Positions 32,850-42,800 of a stretch of DNA of 64,000 bases are shown here, one piece after another (the stretch's first letter is position 1; each line of letters begins with the position of its first letter). Both the position numbers and the translations under genes were made by a program. Where the stretch lies: contig JARHVA010000001.1 of the NCBI GenBank assembly GCA_037957365.1, positions 13,225,001 through 13,289,000 on the forward strand. Direction: 5' to 3'. The DNA comes from Torreya grandis. Lineage: Eukaryota; Streptophyta; Pinopsida; Cupressales; Taxaceae. Under the pieces are notes generated by a model. The model was not told the origin of the DNA, did no database searches, and saw only the letters and a program-made list of their open reading frames with translations.

Positions 32850-33850
32850 GGTGTCAAATTATTAGGTAGCCTAGTGGTCACCTATGTACTAGTCCACTTA
32901 CATGCTCCAACACTTAACTTGTAGCCCTCTACACTGTCATATCATGCAAGGGAACCTTGCACATTCACCTGAGGTGTAAAGAGGGGGACCAAGGTAGGTT
33001 GGGGGTAATTTCAAGCAATGGAGGTGAAGGCATCATTTCATGCACTTGGAATTAGAGATTTTTTTATATTTCTCTAGAAATGCATGGAAACAAGTATGCA
33101 CTGGTATGAACAAATCCCAAACACATCATTCAATACAAGTAAATCATCTAACTAATAGGAGAAACGTCTAAAAAAATTATATAGTCATAACAAGGCTATA
33201 AACATCATACCATTACTTATCAAATCAATATTACATGGATTAAAAGATGCTCAAAGACACTTGAATCAATCATAATCTATCTAATCTATTTGGGACTCCT
33301 AATAATTTTGGAGCACTTTGTTATCACTTACTAGCCTCCCTCATATCTTGGTAGCACTATGTTGTTTCCCTACATTATCTTATTTATATAGGCTTATAGA
33401 AACCTTGCATTTCACTTGGTATCTCAACTACCACCAATAATAATTTTATTCACCTATCATCCACTTGGTAATTAATGTAGTTCTCTACTCAATGTCAGCT
33501 ATGATGCTATCTTCCACAATTTCCCAACTATTTGTTAGGGATAAAATGTCAATCATTACTCCATTATTTGCTTCCCAAAAATTACATTGAATCTGACATG
33601 TCTATCACTTTTAGGTTGTCATTTATGCAGACTTTCTAAATTTCATATAGGGCTTGCTTTTGCCTTACTAACAAATTTTGTTAGGGTACTCGTGTGTGAT
33701 GCCTTAGTTATCACATGCCATGTTTTATTTTTATCCATGCCAGGTGTGATGCGTGTATGAAATGGTCTTGGTTAAAAATAACTTTTGCATGCCTTGATGC
33801 CTTTGTCTCATCCATTCTTTGGGCATGCACATGGGTCAACATTACCCCAC
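32850..33850. repeat. Unidentified 1-kb dispersed repeat, copy 1
   Basis: Aligns in direct orientation with 35690-36650. Shared landmarks include TAGGTTGGGGGTA, GGAACAAGTATGCACT, TACATGGATTAAAA near 33235 and CTTGATGCCTTTGTCTCATC-like sequence near 33800. Roughly three quarters identical by eye. Confidence 0.75.
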
Positions 33851-35689
33851 ATTAACTCAGTTTTTTATCCTCAATAATCATTAATTTATTCCCATCTAGT
33901 GCCTTATTTTTTTACTTGGTGTGAGTGACTCTAGATCTTGGGTTTTTTTTCCTTAGTTTTATACCCATAATGCATGCTAAACTCCATTTCCTCCTTCCTA
34001 CGTACTTTTCCTTATTCATTCAGTTCCACTATCATCACTTCCTTTGCCTTAAGTTCACCTATGTGATGACCTTCAATTGAGCTCCTAGTACTAAAATTTA
34101 TTTGAAATAGATGAAGACATTTTATGTGACTTTAATTTTGGTGTGACCTCCACCTTTTTTCCACTTTATATGTTCCTATAACTATGCCCCATAATCCTTT
34201 TTCATTCATATGGATATTTGTGTTCCTAGCCACTGAACTCTACTAGTGTACTTCTTTACCATGTAATTATTCATTATGTTCCTAGGTTTTACGTTCCACT
34301 AGTGTGCTTCCTTACCTTGAAATCCTTTGCCATGCATTCTTAAGCATTGCATTCTAATAATTTTCTGATTTACACCATAATTATTTGTATATTTTGATTG
34401 ATCTTACGTTCTTGAGAAATGCACTCTACTTGTGTAGTTCCTTGCCCCAAAATTCATCGTGTATCTCTTGGTCAAGATTATTTGCACACATTCAATCTTG
34501 GCCTCCATCTCAAATACCATACATGCTACTTATTATCACTTTCTTACTTTTTCATCAATGAAATATTAGTAATGGTTCATTTATTCTCTTCATCATCCTT
34601 GGGAGTGATGTCATCTTGTGTAGTTACCAGTTTATGGTGGGATGTTCACTATGTGTACTCTTACCTCATGTATTCTTTGGCACTTTGGTTCCCTTCCTTT
34701 TACATTCTTCTTTGCCCCATAGTTATCTTTTTCATTCCTATGCATTATGCCTCTCTTTTCTCTAGTGTGATTCCTGACCTCTCAAACCTTTAAAATTGAG
34801 TCAATCCCAACTCCACACTTATATTTTTCATTCTTCACATCCCAGGTCACAATTGTCCATTATTGGTGCCCTTCCACCCCATACCAAATCATCATTTTGG
34901 TCCTCTAACACAAAGCTTTTTGTTATTTCTTTGCAATGGTTACTAAGGTATAAATTTACTTCCTTCAAACTACCCAACCTAGCAAGCTATCATTCACTAA
35001 TAAATAAGCTACAAAAATAGTGTGACAACACTTACCTAGAAACTTAGACATCTGACATAAGACTCTCAAATAAATCCATCACTTGACTCACTTGACTTAA
35101 CTTATGAGGTTCATGCATATTATTACAAATGACAATGCATCATTATTTCACCCAAAAACTACCCTATACTACTCTAACCTAAAAATAAGAAAATGTAGAA
35201 GACAAATGGCATAACCCTTATTACATGAGTTTACATGTGTTTCAAGTAGAAAGGAAAACATGCATACTTCTAGTAGTCTCTTCCCAAATAGCCATTGCTT
35301 TGGGCACTTCATATTTTGCTCTTAAATTCACTCTAACTCAGTGTCACACATTTGTGTATCAATGGAGTGCACATCATTTTCATGAGAGTATCCCTCATGA
35401 CATCCTCGTACTACATGGGTCCTCATGACACTTCCAAATTTAGACTTTCCCCTCTACAGAGGGTCTTTTTTTGCCATCACTCCTTGTTGAATATCATTTT
35501 TCTCATGTCTCCTAAGGTCACACTCATCTAGTCCCATCATGTTGAAAATTTTATCCCCCTCTACTTTCAAATTCCATGCCCCTTTCACCTTATACCATCC
35601 AAGCCGATCATATACACAAGGACTTAGCCATATACAATGGCATGTTCTCTACTCCATTATCTTCCATTGCAATAAAAAAATTCAACCCT
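33851..35689. other. Sequence between the two 1-kb repeats
   Basis: No recognised protein motif. Between about 34230 and 34780 the phrase ACTCTACTAGTGTACTTCCT recurs about five times in degenerate form. The 124-codon open frame at 34419-34793 crosses this repetitive T-rich sequence; its hydrophobic translation resembles no family I know. If the flanking repeats are LTRs, this would be a 1.8-kb non-coding interior. Confidence 0.4.
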
Positions 35690-36650
35690 ATCCTAATAAC
35701 ATAACAAATATGTTTTATGGCTTAGCGGTCACCCATTCACTCTAACATTTAAGTTGTATCCATCTACACTAACATATCACAAAAGGTATCCTTGTGCACT
35801 CACTTAAGGCACAAAGAGGGGAATCACGATAGGTTGGGGGTAGTTGTGTGTAGTGGCGATGAAGGATTTGTCTCATGCTCTTAGACTTAAAGAGTTTACT
35901 ATATTTATATATAAATTCATGGGAACAAGTATGCACTTATATGAAAAAATCTAAAACACATCATTCAATATACATAAATCATCTAGTCAACATGGGCAAC
36001 ATCTAACAACATTCTACAGTCATAACAAGACTAGAAACATCATCCCATTTCTTATCAACTCAAGATTACATGGATTAAAATGTGCTCAAAGGCATTTGAA
36101 TCAATTATAACCTATCTACTCTCTTTGGGACTCCTAAAAATTCCACAACACTTCATTATCCGCCACCCTCCATATATTTTAACAACACTCTATTGATTCT
36201 ATATGGTCTCTTATTTATATAGGATTCCAAATATACTTACATGTCACTTGGTAGATCAATTTTCACCACTCTAATTAATACACCTATTATCTAGTTGAGA
36301 GTTAATGCATTTCTATGCAAGTAATGTCAATTACCACACTTTCTTCCACCATTTCTTAGTTATTTTTTAGGGACAAGACATTAGTCATTACTCTACCATT
36401 TGCCTCCCACAAATTATGTTAAAATTAGCAATTTGTCATTGTCAAGTTGTCATTTCCACCAAATTCATGACTATCATGTAGGTATCATGCCTCCCTTGCT
36501 AATAAACTCTATTGGGGTGTGCATGCATGCTGGCTTTGTTAGTACATGCCATGATTTCTTGATATTAGCATTAAGCATGTTGCATGTATGAATTGGTCTT
36601 AGTTAAAAATATCTTGTGTGTACCTTGATACCTTTGTCTCATGTGTGGCT
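35690..36650. repeat. Unidentified 1-kb dispersed repeat, copy 2
   Basis: Partner of 32850-33850. Neither copy shows a clean TG...CA end, primer site or target duplication, so an LTR pair is possible but unproven. Confidence 0.75.
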
Positions 36651-37613
36651 TAAGTGTATGTGAGGGTAAACACAAATGCATGAGAATTTGGTTAGTCAAC
36701 TAATATTGCATCAACATAAAATATATCTTATGTTTTTGTGGGCTTTTGATAGTCAAAGACATCATTATTGAACTCAATCATAATTCAAAGAGATTTTTGG
36801 AGAGGATACAGAGCAATTTCATGCCATGAGATAGAGTGCTCTTTGTCTCATGATGAAACCATTGGTTAATGCATATCTGAATTAACTAGGGGTTGACTAA
36901 CCATTGCTCTAGATGAAACAATAATGTTTCTCATGGTAGTTGACCTCACACAATAATGATCCAAAATCAATCAAGTGCTCATTTGGAACATTTTCAAGAT
37001 GAATGGGAATCCCAAGAGACATACCATGAGATAAAAAAGAATAGTATAGAACTTGAATGTAGGTAGGCTGAGGTTGGAGAATATATTCTAAGGAAGTGTA
37101 AGTGCTTGATAAGGATATTAGAGAAGTAGAGCTCATTGTTCAATCTAGATAGGGACTATGTATCATTCTTCCCTTATATTGTAGCCATAAAGAGAGTGAA
37201 TAAGTGTGTGTAATATTTGAACTTCTCAAGATCAATAAAAATGTGTGTTTTGGTTTTAGTCTCATGTCAATGTGTGTGTTTTTAGTGATAGGTTTCAAGT
37301 AACATGTCCTAAATTGGACCCCTATCCATGACTGCATCATTTTAGTCCATGTTTTATATAGCCCATGGTTTTGGTACCCATTGCATTATAATATTGCCTA
37401 GATGGTTTCCTATTAATGTGCCTATAAATACTCACACATGCATTAGGAAAAAGTGAAATTTGGAATTATATTATCATATTAAAAATAGTTGATTTAATTT
37501 AATAAGGAAAAAGGTTAAAATTTTGTATTTTTTCTTGAAATGGTTTTCCTGAGTGAAAATTTTATGTATCATGTGTGTGTACCTTTTTTCCTTTATGTTA
37601 TAGCTTTAATTAT
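36651..37613. other. No recognisable feature; ends in Copia-3 target site
   Basis: AT-rich; short minus-strand frames at 36909-37340 show no motif. ATTAT at 37609-37613 is the left target duplication of Copia-3. Confidence 0.6.
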
Positions 37614-37710
37614 TGTTAGGTTGTGGAGCTAAAAGCTTCACTGATGCAAACAAGAGAGGAGGTTGCTGAAGGTTGCTGAGTTGCAGAGAAGTTGGGGTCG
37701 GTCTGATCAG

Positions 37711-37803
37711 CCGACGTCGGCAGGATAACAAAGAGAAGCAACCGACGTCGGTCATATATCGGCCGACGTCGATCACCTCCAGGTAGACAGGGACCGACGT
37801 CGG
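37711..37803 (+). promoter_or_regulatory. ACCGACGTCGGT palindrome cluster in Copia-3 5' LTR
   Basis: CCGACGTCGG at 37711-37720, ACCGACGTCGGT at 37741-37752 and 37792-37803, CCGACGTCGA at 37763-37772. The 12-mer is two inverted ACCGAC cores (DRE/CRT, bound by DREB/CBF proteins) with a GACGTC bZIP core at the centre. The cluster lies 97-190 bp into the LTR and about 140-235 bp upstream of the TATA-like box, a normal place for a U3 enhancer. The right LTR has four matching sites at 40996-41089, one decayed to GACATC. Function inferred only. Confidence 0.6.
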
Positions 37804-37943
37804 TCGCCTGTGTGGTTCGGACTGCGTTTATTACGGGCAGTTAGCTAACGAACCAAGTGTTTGCATGATCAGGGCTAATTATAGACTGAGAGCTGTGGAT
37901 CTAATTATTGTAATTAGATGTCTAATTATTGTTTGGATGAGAT

Positions 37944-37953
37944 CTATATAATA
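37944..37953 (+). promoter_or_regulatory. TATA-like box of Copia-3 5' LTR
   Basis: CTATATAATA, a strong TATA match in a plausible U3 position; same bases at 41229-41238 in the 3' LTR. Confidence 0.65.
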
Positions 37954-38417
37954 GACTCATGGTTGTATTGGAAAAGTGGCTAGTTTGAGTTGAGCAAAGT
38001 TTGCTCCTTCTGTGTGTGAGGTGAGCAAGGATGTTCCTCCTAGTTCCACAGCAGTACCAGGTGTGTTGGTGCTGGTTTGGAGAGTCAGCTGGATTCTTCA
38101 GGAGTGTAGGATCTTGGTCACAGTTGCATGGCCTATATAGGAGATCTACATGGTAAGTAAGATCGTTGATCTGCAGGTGTATGTGTGTGCAAGGTCAAAG
38201 TTCACAGGTGAGCAGAACCATTGTTTGATTTGTAGGTGTGCAAGATCATATAGACAGCAACACAATAGGGAGCAGTATCAGGCAGGATCTACTTGGAGTA
38301 CAGGTGTGTACTCGGATAGAGCAAGACAGGAAGGCAAGGGAGTTCCTTCCATAAGTATGGTCTGTTGAATTGCAGGTTGTTGCAGATTCATGGGAGATCT
38401 ACTTGAAGTACCTTGAG

Positions 38418-38483
38418 TACTTGTGGAGCACGTGGAGTGCTTGTGGAGTGCGTGGAGCACTTGTGGTGTGCGTGGAGCACGGG
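38418..38483 (+). repeat. Triplicated 20-bp unit in Copia-3 LTR
   Basis: Three units of the form TACTTGTGGAGCACGTGGAG; the first contains the G-box CACGTG (38429-38434). Repeated at about 41702-41767. Confidence 0.85.
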
Positions 38484-38784
38484 AGGTGAACACCAACTCT
38501 GTATTTGAGTTGGGTGTTGGGACCTGTGAGAGGGAGAGCTTTGGGGAGAAGATTTACTGTTCACTTGAGGTGTGGAAAACCTCTGTAAGGTGGTGGAGAA
38601 GATGTGGGATATTCTCTATTGTATTATTTTCTGTATAAAGTGTTAATATAAGTTGTGTATTGTCTCTCATATGCTGTGTTATTCTGAATTCTAGTTACTT
38701 GTTGATTCTGGTTATTTTTGCATATTAAGTTGCTTGAAGTTTGGTAATCAATTGTATGCTTCCGGTGTTTCGCACCCTGACAAG

Positions 38785-38796
38785 TGGTATCAGAGC
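38785..38796 (+). other. Copia-3 primer-binding site
   Basis: TGGTATCAGAGC two bases after the LTR end. A second exact copy lies at 38832-38843. Confidence 0.93.
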
Positions 38797-38831
38797 CTTG
38801 GTTGTAGGTTCTTGAGCTTGATACCAATAAG

Positions 38832-38843
38832 TGGTATCAGAGC
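38832..38843 (+). other. Second exact primer-site copy in Copia-3
   Basis: TGGTATCAGAGC again, 47 bp downstream of the first, with GATACCAATAAG between. Copia-2 has a degenerate counterpart. Confidence 0.8.
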
Positions 38844-38918
38844 TCAGGTTGCAGGAAGCAGGGTTGTGTTTGGTTACAGGTCACTCTCAGGGATTTCTGA
38901 TTGAGTGGGAGTAGAGCA

Positions 38919-39600
38919 ATGGCAGATGAAAGTAAGCTAAGAATGGAGGAGTTGAAAAGCACAGATGGTCACTCACGGTCCTATGGAAAGAAAGAGCAGG
39001 TAAAAGAAGATTATTGGTTGGTAGCAGATCAGCATGAAGAAACTGAAGATATAGATGTAGCAGGTGTTGTTGCACAGGATGTGTTTGCAGGTTTCTTGGA
39101 TAAAGTTGAATCTTGGATAAAAGATTCGGTTGCCTCTTTCCATGCAGCCCCAGGTAGAGGAGCTGGTAAGCCTTGCCAAAGAATTGGCAAAGGGGAAGTG
39201 AAGCTGAAATTGTAGGAGGCCAACACACAGGTGTTGATGAAGGTCATGCAGGTCCCAGGTCTGGAGATATGGCTAATTTCTTCAAAAAGATTGGGTGATG
39301 AGAGATGCACAAGAACTCTCACAGCAGTAGCACTTGAATTAGCTGGTGGTAAGAAAATAGGTATACTTTATCTACTTGTTTATATTACTGATTCTTCTTC
39401 TATTACAGAGACGTGGCTTCGTAGGCTTGGTCACATGAGCAGGAAGGAGATGCATGTTCTTAAGTGGAAGACAGATGTATTTGACAAGCTTAAAAACTGG
39501 AAAGCCTTGGTGTTCTTGGAGGAGATGGCAGACAGAGTTCAGTGGATGAGGCTGGATACTTCTGAGCAGAGCAGTTTGGACATGGGATTTGATTCAAAGG
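38919..39600 (+). pseudogene. Copia-3 gag, protease and pre-integrase patches
   Basis: Begins MADESKLRMEEL at 38919, nearly identical to the Copia-2 gag start. It then skips most of gag and the zinc knuckle. Next comes KVESWIKDSVASFHAAPGR, equal to the Copia-2 IESWVLDSGASFHATP but with the active-site Gly now Val. Then GKPCQRIGKGEVKLKL and a stop, VMQVPGLEIWLISSKRLGDE from 39246, ILYL, then WLRRLGHMSRKEMHVLKWK (pre-integrase; one His is now Arg). The order matches Copia-2, but pieces between are missing. The integrase core is essentially deleted: TDVFDKLKNWKALV joins two sites that are far apart in a normal protein. No enzyme activity is expected. Confidence 0.88.
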
Positions 39601-39639
39601 AGCTCGCGGGTAAAAAATCATCACTCACAGGCTAACACA

Positions 39640-39902
39640 GGTACCGGTGTCGGTCAGGAAGAACCGGCGTCGAACAGACAGGTGCCGATGTCGGTCATGT
39701 GCAGACCGAAGTCGACGATGTCAGGTAGAGTAAGACCGACGTCGATCAAGGGGACCGACATCGGCAGTAAGTAAGACCGATGTCGGTCAGGAGGACCGAC
39801 GTCGGCAGCAGGGACACCAGCGCTGGCAGGTTGGTAGTCAGGTACAAATGCATGGAACCGACGTCGGTCGGATGTAGACTGTGGAGTGACCGAGGTCGGT
39901 CA
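39640..39902 (+). repeat. 21-bp-periodic palindrome array between Copia-3 integrase and RT patches
   Basis: ACCG(A/G)NGTCG(G/A)-type cores near 39642, 39663, 39684, 39704, 39736, 39754, 39776, 39795, 39858 and 39889, mostly about 21 bp apart. Exact GACGTC occurs at 39738-39743 and again near 39797 and 39860. It occupies the same place relative to integrase and RT as the Copia-2 array, but is longer and less open to translation. Confidence 0.85.
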
Positions 39903-40189
39903 CTGTAACGGATTTTGGGTGGACAACATGCTGTCAAAGAGTCTCAAACACCCATACAGAGGACTGAAGACGTAAGTAGGCCCTCAAATTCATTGTTCCT
40001 CTTCTTTATACATGTTGCTGATTGTAGAGCAGGAAGGATCCAGGAAATAGGTGTGAGCTTGGCATGGATGAGGATGTGATTCCTTGGAGGTGAACCAAAC
40101 AGGTGTGTCTTGGTAGGGTTGCCAGCAGGAAGAAAACACAGAGACAAACGGATTCCTTAGTAGAAGAATAGAGAGAACGGATATGTGAG

Positions 40190-40830
40190 ACGGAAGACCA
40201 GGGCATATGGTCTTGAGGAGCTGCAGGACAGTGGTACCGGGTTTGACAGGTGGAGGATGAAGCATGGCTTCAGTCGATGTCAGGGTAACTACTGTGGTTT
40301 GACTTACCAGGAGGATGATGGTCATGACATCATTCTGTTACTGTATGTGGACGATATGTTTTGCTATAGCAGGTTAGTACATACAGGGTTTTGCTGAGCT
40401 AAGGGTAAGATTAGTTTAGTGGCATGTCATGAGGAGTTTGGAGCAGCAAAATTCTTTGACATGGGAGGCATGGAGATCACAGGTTGATTTTGTCTCGAGT
40501 GGGAGCTGATGTGAATCAGGTGTTGGTGAGGTTCGGGATGTAGAGCCAGAGCACACTAAGGGCTAGACAGGTACAGTGTCTGAAATCACATGAGGTCTGG
40601 TATAGACCTGAGTATTCCCATGCAGTGGGAGCTGTTAGAGTTAGGAGCCAATTCGGGGAAGTGGGTTCTCAAGTTTTTGAGAGGGACCGGCAGCAGGTGT
40701 TGCTATGCAGGGTCAGGACTTCACTATAGGTGTTGTAGGTTCGGATGTGGCAGGGTACTCGGATGACAGGTGGTACACCACGGGATGTGTGGTGAGTTGT
40801 CTTCAGGTGGGAGCTTGAAGAGGGATACAA
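40190..40830 (+). pseudogene. Copia-3 RT and RNase H patches
   Basis: Near 40195-40370: RAYGLEELQDSGTGFDRW then MKHGFSRCQGNYCGLTY and HDIILLLYVDDM, matching Copia-2 SLYGLKQAPRQW...FDRFMTEHGYSRCQ...YIILLLYVDDML. YVDD is intact, but the RT fingers with the first catalytic Asp are absent. Near 40655-40780 come KWVLKFLRGTGSR, then GSDVAGYSDDRWYTTGCVV, matching the start of RNase H (VDSDMAGDLDGRRSTTGYVF). The rest of RNase H is missing. Minus-strand frames at 39944-40325 and 40669-40926 are shadows. Confidence 0.85.
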
Positions 40831-40881
40831 ACTAGGAAATAGATTAGACAGAGTATAGGTACAGGTACAGTGCAGCTGTTT

Positions 40882-40898
40882 ATCTCCAAGTGGGAGAT
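40882..40898 (+). other. Copia-3 polypurine tract
   Basis: ATCTCCAAGTGGGAGAT directly before the 3' LTR, identical to that of Copia-2. Confidence 0.92.
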
Positions 40899-42067
40899 TG
40901 TTAGGTTGTAGAGCTAAAAGCTTCACTGATGCAAATAGGAGAGGAGGTTACTGAAGGTTGCTGAGTTGCAGAGAAGCTGGGGTCAGTCTGATCAGTCGAC
41001 GTCGGCAGGATAGCAAAGAGAAGCAACCGACGTCGGTCATATATCGGCCGACGTCGGTCACCTCCAGGCAGACATGGACCGACATCGGTCGCCTGTGTGG
41101 TTTGGACTGCGTTTATTACGGGCAGTTAGCTAATGAACCAAGTGTTTGCATGATCAGGGCTAATTATAGACTGAGAGCTGTGGATCTAATTATTATAATT
41201 AGATGTCTAATTATTGTTTGGATAAGATCTATATAATAGACTCATGGTTGTATTGGAAAAGTGGCTAGTTTGAGTTGAGCAAAGTTTGATCCTTCTGTGT
41301 GTGAGGTGAGCAAGGGTGTTCCTCCTAGTTCCACAGCAGTACCAGGCGTGTTGGTGCTAGTTTGGAGAGTCAGCTGGATTCTTCAAGAGTGTAGGATCTT
41401 GGTCACAGTTGCATGGCCTATATAGGAGATCTACATGGTAAGTAAGATCGTTGATCTGTAGGTGTATGTGTGTGCAAGGTCAAGGTTCACAGGTGAGCAG
41501 AACCGTTGTTTGATTTACAGGTGTGCAAGATCATATAGACAACAACACAACAGGGAGCAGTATCAGGCAGGATCTACTTGGAGTACAGGTGTGTACTCGG
41601 ATAGAGCAAGACAGGAAGGCAAGGGAGTTCCTTCCATAAGTATGGTCTGTTGAATTGCAGGTTGTTGTAGATTCATGGGAGATCTACTTGAAGTACCTTG
41701 AGTACTTGTGGAGCACGTGGAGTGCTTGTGGAGTGCGTGGAGCACTTGTGGTGTGCGTGGAGCACGGGAGGTGAACACCAACTCTGTATTTGAGTTGGGT
41801 GTTGGGACCTGTGAGAGGGAGAGCTTTGGGGAGAAGATTTACTGTTCACTTGAGGTGTGGAAAACCTCTGTAAGGTGGTGGAGAAGATGTGGGATATTCT
41901 CTATTGTATTCTTTTCTGTATAAAGTGTTAATACAAGTTGTGTATTGTCTCTCATATGCTGTGTTATTCTGAATTCTAGTTACTTGTTGATTCTGGTTAT
42001 TTCTGCATATTAAGTTGCTTGAAGTTTGGTAATCAATTGTATGCTTCTGGTGTTTTGCACCCTAACA
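40899..42067 (+). repeat. Copia-3 3' LTR
   Basis: 1169 bp, about 97% identical to the 5' LTR. Palindromes at 40996-41005, 41026-41037, 41048-41059 and a decayed one at 41078-41089. Ends CACCCTAACA; the target duplication ATTAT follows. Confidence 0.97.
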
Positions 42068-42329
42068 ATTATGTTAACATTGCTTCTCTTGTGTTAGTTT
42101 ATTGGCTTATTTCTATTCATTATATGTACCTTTGACTTTTTGTCCCCTTACCTCTTTTTATTTATATCTTGGGAATGACCTCTCACAAACAAAGCATCCT
42201 TCATTTGATAATACTCCATGGATTTTGTCTCATTTATTATAATAATAGAGATATGACTACATCCTAAATATTTAATGTTGTTTTGATACTAATAATATCC
42301 ACAAAAAAATTATCCCATAAACTAGGGAA

Positions 42330-42800
42330 AGGAAATAATAGAGTAATACACTTTTCTTCTTCTTTTAGTTTAACCTTGACTGAAAGCAACTGAATTACCA
42401 GTGGTGAATGTATTCAGGTGTCATGGAGTCATTGTCATTCATCCCTAGGGAATACAACTTATTTTTAAGGAAATATTTGTTCACAAGAGAATTTGTTTGA
42501 TACAAAGTCCCTAACTTATCCCAAAGTAACTTCATAGGTTTTTATCTAGAGACAGTCAACAACATCGGATATAAAAGATATAATTTAATTAAACTCTTTG
42601 CCTTTCGATAAATCTTGTCCCAATATTTTTCCTTCATATTCATAGGTTGTTTTCATTAAAAAAAAACAATTGATCTTTTCCTATAATAATATATTTCATC
42701 TTTAACTTCTATAACTCAAAATGTTGGCCATTAATTGGTTCATGTCATTTTCCTTCCTAAATATTCTCATGTGAAAAGATCATAGTCAAAAAATAGTTTC
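42330..42800 (-). pseudogene. Copia gag fragment, separate element
   Basis: On the minus strand near 42620-42390 the reading is KPMKLLWDKLGTLYQTNSL then VNKYFLKNKLYSLGMNDNDS. This matches the well-conserved UBN2-type copia gag segment LWxKLxxLYxxKSLxNKLxLKxxLYxLxMxEG. No pol follows in minus orientation, because Copia-3 lies just beyond 42067 and beyond that 36651-37608 shows no copia motif. It is probably the remnant of an older element into which Copia-3 inserted, or an unrelated scrap. The open reading is short and interrupted. Confidence 0.7.

Larger units (their letters stand above)
37614..38782 (+). repeat. Copia-3 5' LTR
   Basis: Starts TGTTAGGTTGTGGAGCTAAA and ends CACCCTGACA. Holds the palindrome cluster, a TATA-like box, a 20-bp triplicate and no gene. 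Open frames on both strands at 38150-38638 recur exactly in the other LTR and are LTR sequence. Confidence 0.97.
37614..42067 (+). mobile_element. Copia-3: non-autonomous relative of Copia-2
   Basis: 4454 bp, with two 1169-bp LTRs differing at about 35 sites by eye (nearly all transitions), flanked by ATTAT (37609-37613 and 42068-42072). Primer site, duplicated primer-like site, polypurine tract and the first LTR bases match Copia-2. The 2116-bp interior holds only ordered patches of gag, protease, pre-integrase, RT and RNase H, too short for active enzymes. Young LTRs around a wrecked interior imply it was mobilised by another copy's proteins, plausibly of the Copia-2 type. Confidence 0.96.

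Noticed and set aside
34419..34793. 124-codon hydrophobic frame as a possible membrane protein gene
   Set aside because: T-rich repetitive context, no family resemblance, no neighbouring gene structure; more likely chance.
38278..38638. Open frames on both strands repeated at 41563-41923
   Set aside because: They lie in the two Copia-3 LTRs and recur because the LTRs are near-identical. The 20-bp triplicate keeps them open.
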